Below are positions 56,413-64,000 of a stretch of 64,000 bases of DNA, in pieces. The position numbers were made by a program, and so were the translations under genes. The DNA comes from Cristatella mucedo (taxonomy: Eukaryota; Bryozoa; Phylactolaemata; Cristatellidae). Location of the stretch: assembly GCA_009760855.2 (NCBI GenBank), contig WPIO01000010.1, forward strand, positions 2,954,001 through 3,018,000, in the 5' to 3' direction. The stretch's first letter is position 1. Each line of letters starts with the position of its first letter. A model generated the notes under the pieces. It saw only the letters and a list, made by a program, of their open reading frames with translations, was not told the origin of the DNA and did not search any database.

Positions 56413-56572
56413 AAGCATAACACCAGGTCGTGTCGTAAATGTGTTAAGTTCAGTTAATCAAACAATCTCATTTATATAGCAGTCGAATGTAGTGTAAACA
56501 GGAAGAGCAGCCAAGTACCCAGGGAAGCCGTGTGTGTGGTGATCCAATAGAGGGGCTGGCTAGCTGACAAAA

Positions 56573-58480
56573 ATAATAATAGTAATACTAATAATAGCGC
56601 CCTCAGAGAACTTAACCTCTTTCTAGGCAATTTACATATACTGTAAAGGAAGCATGGTCGAATGGTTAGTACTAGTATGCACAATGTCAACAAGTATAAC
56701 AGGGTTAGAGGTGACATGCACAAGGTCAGCATGCATTAATACCAAGGACGAATCTCAACGACACACTAAATGCTGTGACAAATAGGTGCATTTTAGCTTC
56801 TTTTTAGAATTTTCCAAGTCCGATGGTGTCGTGACGACATTCTGGAATTAGTTCCCGGCTTTAGGAGCATGCAAACTGAAGGCACGGTCTCCAAAGGATT
56901 TTAGGTTTGTACAAGGTATAGGTAAACAGCTAGATTCCGAAAAGTGGGTGGTACGATGCTTAGCCTGGTGGGGCAGTAGATCTGATAGGTAGGCTGGAGC
57001 CAAAGAATGAAGGGACCTACAAGTGAGCGACAAAACCTTGAAGTTGATGCTTTGCTGGACTGCGACCCGGTGCAGATCGGCGAGAAGTGGTGTGATGTGG
57101 GGACTGTGCCGCTCACGACAGACAAGCCTAGCTGCAGAGTTTTGCACCAGCTGTAAGCGCCTGATTGTCCATGCCGGTAGAACAGCAAGTAGTGAGTTGC
57201 AGAAATCAAGATGGGATGTTGCAAATATATGGACCAATTTGGATGGAGCATCCCTGTATAACCAAACCCTAATTTTAGCAGTGTAATGTAGCTGAAAAGT
57301 AGGCGGATGTTATTGTGGAGCTGGTGTGATCTTCAAGTGCTTTGAAATAGGACACCTAGATTTTGTGCAGATGCTATAGGAGATATGGTGGCGGAGCTGA
57401 TTTTGAGCATTCAGCTTTCCAATTTCTGTTACACTTTGTTTGCCCATAGCTAGTAAGTTAGTTTTGTGTCATTTAATTTGAGAAAGTTTTCTGCCATCCA
57501 TGTGCAGATGTCAGCAATACATGCAGCAAGGGAGTTGAGAGAATTTGACGTTGGAGAGATCAAAGCAAAGATACAACTGAGTGTCATCTGCGTAGTAGTG
57601 AAAACCTAGATTGTGCAAAATGATCACATCGGCGAGAGAGTGTTTAATTACTGTGAAGAGAAGCAGATCAAGCACAGAGCCCTGAGATATTTCATACTTC
57701 AGGGATTCCTAAGATAATCCTCTTCAGTACACATCAATACTCCGGAATGTCCAACTGTGATAGGACTTGAACCATAGTAGTGGGGTGCTATTGAAGGCCA
57801 GGCGAGGTGAGAGGCAGTCGAGAAGGACTCTAGGCTTTATAGTATCTAACGCTGGCGAAAGATCAAGCAAAACAAGCAGATATACTTTACCTTAATCTGC
57901 ATTCCTGCGAAGGTCGTCGTAAACCCTAAGCCATGCTAACTCTGTGGAGTGATTGGCTCGAAAACCAAAATGGATCTTGAATGCTAGGTTTGAACTTTCA
58001 ATGTGAGAATTCAGCTGATCTGCCACAATCTTTACAGTGTCTTTTATATGAATAGTAAAAAATGTTTGGCTGATTTTAAAGCCTTATTTGTATAGCAGCA
58101 GAAGAGCCTTATCGGCTGTCACCACCGCTTGCAGTTGGCAATAAAGGACTGCTTAACTGCATGATTCGAATCCACGACCTTGGTCATGAAGAGGAGCACC
58201 TTACCTCCTGGGCTATCACGGCCCAGTGGTACAAGAGAGACAGTGCAGAAACTGCTCAAGTTTTCTTGGTTTAGTGCTTGTAATTAAAGGCTAACTACTG
58301 CCTTTTTGAATAGAGCAGGGGACATGTCCTGAGGCTAAGGACATATTCATAACGTTAGTTACGCCTGGCAGCAGTAGATCTATGCATCGTAGAATTAGGA
58401 CCGTGGGTATGGGATCCGGAGAAATACTAGTTTTCTTTGATTGGGAGATGAATTTCCGGATGAGGTCACGCGTGGCCTCC
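56573..58480 (-). mobile_element. L2-clade LINE, split by an S2 SINE
   Basis: The 3' end is at 56573 ((AAT)n and the hairpin). Minus frames at 57237-56848 (FATSHLDFCNSLLAVLPAWT, LLADLHRVAVQQS) cover the C-terminal part. RT text runs on to about 58070, a SINE lies at 58079-58228, and the LINE resumes at 58235 with PDPIPTVLILRCIDLLLPG. Many frameshifts. At 58480-58640 it meets family B sequence. Confidence 0.85.
58079..58228 (-). repeat. SINE family S2, nested in the LINE
   Basis: GAGCCTTATCGGCTGTCACC, CATGATTCGAATCCACGACC (B box in reverse) and CCTCCTGGGCTATCACGGCC (A box in reverse). It is complete enough to define the family. Confidence 0.75.
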
Positions 58481-58640
58481 ACGCGGTTCCGAAATCGATT
58501 ACCTTCAGAACTAACGTTTCTATTGCCAGCTGTCTTTAAATGAAAGTATGGAACAGCTAATTTATTGTCCTGAGAGAGTACCCGAGGGCACAATGAGGCT
58601 CAAACTGTTGCAGCTGTTTAACCAGGTGCAAAGGTGCCAG
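58481..58640 (-). mobile_element. Family B LINE fragment joined to family A
   Basis: Minus frame 58593-58291 reads VLSQDNKLAVPYFHLKTAGN, the family B C-terminal text (DNKLAAPFLRLKTVGDR in the copy at 27195), and passes straight into LIRKFISQSKKT of family A. The join lies near 58470-58490. Confidence 0.75.
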
Positions 58641-58704
58641 GTAGAGTACAGTACAGTACAAATCGACTGATTCAGCTGCCTGCAGTTGGTAATAGTATTA
58701 CTAA

Positions 58705-59550
58705 TGACAATAATAATACATGTTATATAGCACCCTCAGAGAGCTCAATATCTTTCTACTCACTTTACATTTGCTGCAAAGGAAGCATGATCGAATGATA
58801 AGTTGTAGCATGCTCAATAAACAACAAGAATAACATGGTTAGGGATGACATGCTCAGGGTCAGCATGCAAGTGTGGTTAGTGGCAGCATGCAGTGTCAGC
58901 ATGCATAAGCACATAAAAGTTGAATCACTAGGACCCACTAAATGCTGTGATAGCATGCGTTTTTAGTTTCTTGTGATTCGTCCTTCATGTGCTTTTGCGT
59001 GCTGACACTGTGCATGCTGCCACTAACCACATTTGCATGCTGACCCTGTGCATGTCACACCTAACCACGTTGTTCATGTTGTTTATCAAGCATGATATTA
59101 CTCACGATTCAATCGAGCTTCCCTTTGCAGCAAATGTAAAGCGCCTAGGAAGAGATTAAGTTCTCTGAGGGCGCTGTATGAAGTGCGTTATTATTATTAT
59201 TATTGTTATTATTTCTTTTTAAATGTGGATGAGTCAGGAGATGTCGTGGTGCAGGTCGGAAGTGAGCTCCAGGCTCTGGGAGCATACGAACTAGAGGCAC
59301 GGTCTCCAAAAGATTTGAGGTTTGTACGAGTTATAGGGTAACGATTATATTCCGAAAAGCGTAAAGTGGTACGATGCTTGGCCTGGTGGGAAGTAGATCT
59401 GATAGGTAGGCTAGAGCCAAATAATGAAGATACTTAAATGTGAATGAAAAAACCTTGAAGTCTATGCGTTGCTTGACTGGTAGACAGTGCAGGTCGGCGA
59501 GAAGTGGTGTGATTTGGCGCCTGTGAAGCTCACGACAGACAGGGTTTGGT
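58705..59550 (-). mobile_element. L2-clade LINE 3' end, split by a nested copy
   Basis: The hairpin and UTR run 58705-58972; the ORF C-terminal text resumes at 59211 (GTCAGGAGATGTCGTGGTGC) and goes on to about 59550. Interrupted at AGTTTCTT by a plus-strand tail. Confidence 0.85.
58973..59210 (+). mobile_element. Nested LINE tail, plus strand
   Basis: TGTGATTCGTCCTTCATGTG to the hairpin and (ATT)n, inserted in the opposite-strand LINE; the host text TTTCTT is present on both sides (58968-58973 and 59211-59216), a possible short target duplication. Confidence 0.85.
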
Positions 59551-60237
59551 TAAGGTGTTCGGAGGTAGCATGATATGATAAAGTCATCTCAAGCCTTCAT
59601 TCGTTGCTGTCGAAGTAACCCTTGTGGTTTCAGGCTTTTTAGTTATATCAGTAAATCCTAATCTGCCCTTCATTCCGTTTTAGTACGTGTGGCTATCGTA
59701 TTTCTAAAATCCCTTCTTCTTCACATTCATGGTCATGTGGCTGCCTTTAGTTCATGCCTGGACGTTATTGCCCGTTAATATGCTGTCGGCTACCAGATAA
59801 TAAATGGTATGTACGTTTTCCGTAGCGGTTGTATAAACAAAACTGTTGGTGGTGTTCTTGACGCCCAGCTCATGCCTCCCGTTAGTCTTTCGGAGACGTG
59901 CGAACACAACGTTTATCAGAAGAACATTTTACTAGTAGTCAGGAAGAAGTCATCGGTATGTTGTTTTGCTAAATGAACTCGGAGGGCATCCGTATTCATT
60001 TCCTGTATCCGTATCGATGGTTTTTCCTCTATTCATCTTTGGCTGTTTAGTCTCAGAATACCTGTTATAGTGCCCCACTGCCCACACCATGGCTTATCCA
60101 TGCTACTGCTTGCACACTAAATGCAAGTGTAGCTGAATCGGCAGCTGGACTTACCTGTCTGCATGCAGCGCTTTTTGGGTCCTATGCTGTTTATAACACC
60201 TCTGTGCAGTACAATCAAGATTGTTACCAGGCCAGTT
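59551..60237. other. No gene recognised
   Basis: No LINE or SINE text was seen; nothing resembling a ZIP exon for TM6-TM8 was found here. Confidence 0.45.
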
Positions 60238-62705
60238 AATAATAATAATGATAATAATAATAATTCACTTGATAAAGCGCCCTCAGAGAACTCAATCTCT
60301 CTCTAGGCGCTTTACATTTGCTGTAAAGTGAAATGCAATTGAATGGTAAGTAAAATCATGCTTGAAAAACAAACAAAATGAATAACATGGTTAGGGGTGA
60401 CATGCACAGGGTCAGCATGTAAATGTGGTTAGTGGCAGCATGCACAGTGTCAGCACACATAAGCACGTGAAGGATGAATCACAGGGACCCACTAAATGCT
60501 GTCCTAAATAGGTGTGTTTTTAGGTTCCTTTTAAATGTGGTCAGGTCAGGGGATGTTCTGATGCAGGTCGGGAGGCAGTTCCAGGCTTTGGGAGCATATG
60601 AACTAAATGCACGGTCTTCAAAGGATTTAAGGTTTGTATGAGGTATTTCTAGACTGTTGGATTCCGAAAAGCGGGTGGTACGATGCTTGGCCTGGTGGGG
60701 TAGTATATCTGACAGATAGGTTGGAGCCATAGAATGAAGGGACCTAAAAGTGAGCGACAAAACCTTGAAGTCAGTTCGTTGCTTGACTGGTAGCCAGTGC
60801 AGGTCGGCGAGAAGTGGAGTAATGTGCAACTTCGACGCTCACGACAGACAAGCCTAGCTGCAGAGTTTTGCACCAGCTGCAATCGCCTGATCGCACATGC
60901 CGGTAGGCCAGTAAGCAGTGAGTTGCAGAAGTCAAGGCGAGATGTCACGAATGCACGGACCAACTTAGATGAGGTATCCATATCTAAACAAGCCCGAATT
61001 TTAGCAATGTTATGAAGCTGAAAATAGGCAGATTTGACTGTGGAGCTGATATGGTCGTCTAACGAGAGGTCGTTTTGGAATATGACACCTAGATTTCGAG
61101 CTGATTCAACTGGAGATATGCTGGCAGAGCCAATTTTGAGAGTCAGCCTTTCCAATCTCTGGATCACACTGGATTTGCCCATAATTAGTAAGTTAGTTTT
61201 ATCATCGTTAAGTTTTAGAAAATTTGCTGCCATCCATGTGCGGATGTCATCGATGCATGCAGCTAGTGAGTTTAGAGAATTTGAGGTGCTCGAAGGCTGG
61301 GAGGGATCAAAGCAAGGGTACAACTGAGTGTCATCCGCATAGAAGTGAAAGCCTAGATTGTGCTTGGCAATCACATCAGCAAGAGGCAGAGTATAAACCG
61401 TGAAAAGAATCGGACCTAGCACTGAGCCCTGAGGTACTCCATATTTCAGAGGTACTTCAGATGATCTTTGTTCATTCACGTCAATACTCTGGAGTCTCCC
61501 ACTGAGATAGGACCTGAACCACTGCAGAGCAGTGCCAGTGATGCCCAGGCGAGATGAGAGGCGCTCTAGAAGAACTTTGTGATCGATGGTGTCAAAAGCT
61601 GCCGAAAGATCAAGCAAAACAACCAGAGACACTCTACCTATGTCTGCATTCCTAAGTAGGTCGTTGTATACCCGAAGCAATGCTGACTCTGGAGTGATTA
61701 GCTCTAAAGCCAGACTGGAACTTACTAGCAAGGTGTGAGGTTTCTATATACGAGTTCAGCTGGTCTGCCACGACCCCTTTTCAGTGTCTTTGATAGGAAT
61801 GGTAGAAGGGAAACTGGGCGGTAGTTGCTCAAGTTCTCTTGGTCAAGTGTAGTTTTCTTGAGAAGTGGCCTGACTACAGCTTTTTTGAAAGGTGCTGGGA
61901 CATGACCTGAGGCTAATGAAATATTAATTATGTTAGTTATGCATGGCAGCAGCAGATCAGTGCAACGTAGGAGCAGGACAGTGGGAATAGGGTCCAGAGG
62001 ACTTGTCGTCTTCTTTGATTGAGATTCGAACTTTAGGACTAGATCACTAGTGACCTGCTTAAATGCAGACATTGAGGTGCAGCCAGGAATCGAGGAACAG
62101 CATTCTAGTGGGGAGGTTGTCATCGCAGGGATGGATTCCCTGATCTTGTCTATCTTCTGCACAAAGAATCGAGAGAAGCGATTGGCTAGATCATCATTAG
62201 GATCATCAGGTAAGGAGCTAATCTGAGAACGGTTGAGGGAATGGTTTATTGTCGACATCAGCATTTTTGGATTGTGCATCTGTGATTCAACAATGTTTTT
62301 ATAAAAACTAGACTTAGCCTTTGCTAGGATCGATTGGTACGACCTACAGTAGTCTTCATATGCCTGTCGATGGACAGTTAGTCCGGATCTTTTGTATGCT
62401 TTTTCAAGCTTTCGTTTAGTAGACTTGGCTAGTTTAATGTCTGCGGTAAACCATAGGCCGTCTGGGCGGGGGCGCACAGTGCGCTTTGTCAGAGGGGCAA
62501 ACTCGTCTAGCGTGTCAGCTAGTGTCGTGTTGAAGCTATCCACCAATGATGACAGATCGGAGGGAGGATTGAGCAGCAGAGGCGAAGCAGATATTCTCGC
62601 ACGGACAGCGTCGATGTCAAGGGTCTTGAGGTTTCGCGATTCACAGGTTATTTTAGAGGAGGATGTGGGCACACAATGCAGATTGAATGAGATTATCTGC
62701 ATGTA
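60238..62705 (-). mobile_element. Best-preserved L2-clade LINE copy (RT part), 5'-truncated
   Basis: The 3' tail is at 60238-60340. Frame 61731-60649 encodes the RT (LLDLSAAFDTIDHKVLLERL, YGVPQGSVLGPILFTVYTLP, FHFYADDTQLYPCF, LKLNDDKTNLLIMG) and most of the C-terminal part. Frame 62702-61725 holds the end of the endonuclease and the linker (VRPRPDGLWFTADIKLAK). A 2-base deletion near 61690 (TCCAGAGTC versus TCCACAGAGTC) shifts the frame, and another shift near 60830 ends the RT frame early. Endonuclease start is missing. YADD is intact here. Confidence 0.92.
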
Positions 62706-63224
62706 CCGGTTCCGACAGACTTCTGAATTGCAAAGCGCCAGGGTCTTCCCCCTGTCGTCCCTCTCCTACTCAAAAAGCGAAAGATGGTCTCGGCTACTTT
62801 GGCCCTGCTGGACTTCGTTTGTCTCCCCTCACTCACTCTTTCCCGGGAGCCGATCACTCGGACGACTTTTTTTCCAATCATGCTAAAGTTGAACAGGCCA
62901 GCCTCTCTGCTGCCGTGCTCGCTTGCCGGCTTGCTCTGCTTAGTGAGGAGCCCTTTGATCTCTTTTCTTTGACAGCCTGTCACAGCTGTCTATCTGTAGA
63001 CCCCGTGCGAGTGGCTGGCCCAGGCGATCTGCGCCAGAGGGACAGCACACTTAATAATGCATTCGATACTGCCATCCAGCTTTGGGCATACATTACGATG
63101 CTGTGTCGTGCCGACCTGTGGCATGGTGGCTGCACGTTATGGGTACATGTCAGGCATTGCTGTGCTCAATGGGTCATCACCCATTGTCGGCGTGCAGTGT
63201 ATGGCAAATGGTGAAAAATACTTC
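62706..63224 (+). other. No gene recognised
   Basis: A plus frame at 62687-63214 is open but lacks known motifs; part of its start is LINE read in the wrong sense. Confidence 0.4.
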
Positions 63225-63300
63225 CGACGGCTTGATTCGAATCCGAGACGTAAGCACTTAGGATTCGTGACACCAGCCACGTGGCCATAGGCGTGGCCCA
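63225..63300 (-). repeat. tRNA-like SINE head, single copy (S3)
   Basis: In reverse complement: TGGCCACGTGGCTGG (A box) and CGGATTCGAATCAAGCC (B box). It differs from S1 and S2; only one copy is seen here. Confidence 0.5.
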
Positions 63301-63462
63301 GCCTAAGCCTGCCTGCCCAGCATCTCACAGGGGAGAGAGATCTGGGAGGTCTGGGGCAACCCAGCGTTTGGTTTGGTCTCGCGGGTTTGGCAGCTGGTAC
63401 TTCGGCCTTCTGTGCCACCCTTGGTTTGCACCTCGTAGGCTGGCGTGCCATCACATTAATAT

Positions 63463-63545
63463 TAATAATAATGCATTTGTATAGCACCTTCAGAGAACTT
63501 AGCCTCTCAGTCTAGGCATTTTACATGTGGTATAAACGACGAACG
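63463..63545 (-). mobile_element. Tail-only LINE copy
   Basis: AATAATAATGCATTTGTATA, then AGCACCTTCAGAGAACTTAG ... TCTAGGCATTTTACATG, the reverse of the hairpin tail, diverged. Confidence 0.75.
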
Positions 63546-64000
63546 ATCACATGGTTGGTGGTAGACGTTGCTATTTATTCGACTCGGCAGGAAACCTGCG
63601 TCGTGTCGGGGGGGGGGGGGCCACCGCAGGATTGACGTTCTGGCGCCGAAGAGTCGCAGTTGGGACTTGGCTCAAAACTTTGCTCGTACCCATCGTTCTT
63701 CCTTTCACCCGATATCTCATCTCCTGCTGTGCAGATCGTCGATGGTAAGCAGCTGGCAGCTGAATGCGTTTGTCGTACCGAAGGGGGGGAGGTCCTTACT
63801 GCACGGCAGTTTCGGTCGCATTCCCTGCCCCCCTCGGTCGACAGTGTTTGCAAATGTGCTCCGAGAGCACCAATGCCTGCATGAGCTGAAGCGATGGAGG
63901 GAAAGTGGGGAAACTGTACTTGTCTGAGCAGCGTAGAGTACACTGCAGCCTGGAGAGCAGAGAGGGCCCCTGGTCGTTATCAGCAGTGAAGGCTACTAAA
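63546..64000. other. No gene recognised, G run
   Basis: A G run of about 12 lies at 63609-63620. Short overlapping frames in both senses have no known motif; no ZIP exon was identified. Confidence 0.45.

Noticed and set aside
62687-63214. 175-codon plus ORF
   Set aside because: Begins in LINE antisense text and shows no motif; not a ZIP exon.

Overview
This window looks like a TE-rich piece of an animal (metazoan, most likely invertebrate) nuclear genome. The reasons are a split SLC39/ZIP zinc-transporter gene with GT-AG introns of 2-9 kb, many L2/CR1-clade LINE copies, tRNA-derived SINEs, Tigger, MULE and Tc1/mariner DNA transposons, microsatellites, and a decayed Polinton/adintovirus-like element. 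I cannot name the species from the sequence alone. All calls rest on reading the sequence and on recalled family motifs; no search was run.

Region by region. (1) 1-8870 is strongly AT-rich and holds a broken Polinton/adintovirus-like element, mostly on the minus strand: a PLA2-like/core-like virion protein, a family-B protein-primed type DNA polymerase with several frameshifts, a fibre-like ORF, a tandem pair of small paralogues, an acidic small protein, and an HNH endonuclease gene split by a SINE. It ends at a 181-bp near-palindrome (8873-9053) whose outer ends read AGTAGTA/TACTACT. (2) 9-17 kb is a mosaic of L2-clade LINE fragments of several ages. (3) 17-19 kb holds a diverged tandem duplication and a long CT microsatellite. 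(4) 19.3-23.3 kb is a Tigger/pogo transposon broken by a MULE (Mutator-like) element and then by a LINE. (5) 23.3-30 kb holds SINEs, two inverted copies of a second LINE family, and unassigned DNA.

(6) From 30286 to at least 55355 on the plus strand lies a LIV-1 subfamily ZIP transporter gene, nearest in motif to SLC39A8/SLC39A14. Five exons (30286-30555, 32400-32589, 40671-40840, 45834-46013, 55154-55355) join in phase and encode about 337 residues: signal peptide, glycosylated ectodomain, TM1-TM3, then TM4 (HNFIDG) and TM5 (EEIPHG). The last exons are presumably to the right of the window. The introns carry a 433-bp direct duplication flanking exon 2 with a perfect hairpin, a Tc1/mariner fold-back, a 19-bp minisatellite open in all three plus frames, a nearly full-length LINE and many tail-only LINE copies.

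(7) 55.4-64 kb is TE sequence again, including the best-preserved LINE (60238-62705). The LINE and one SINE family share a 3' hairpin tail, which suggests the SINE was mobilised by this LINE. No element looks clearly intact, and the only convincing host gene is the ZIP transporter.
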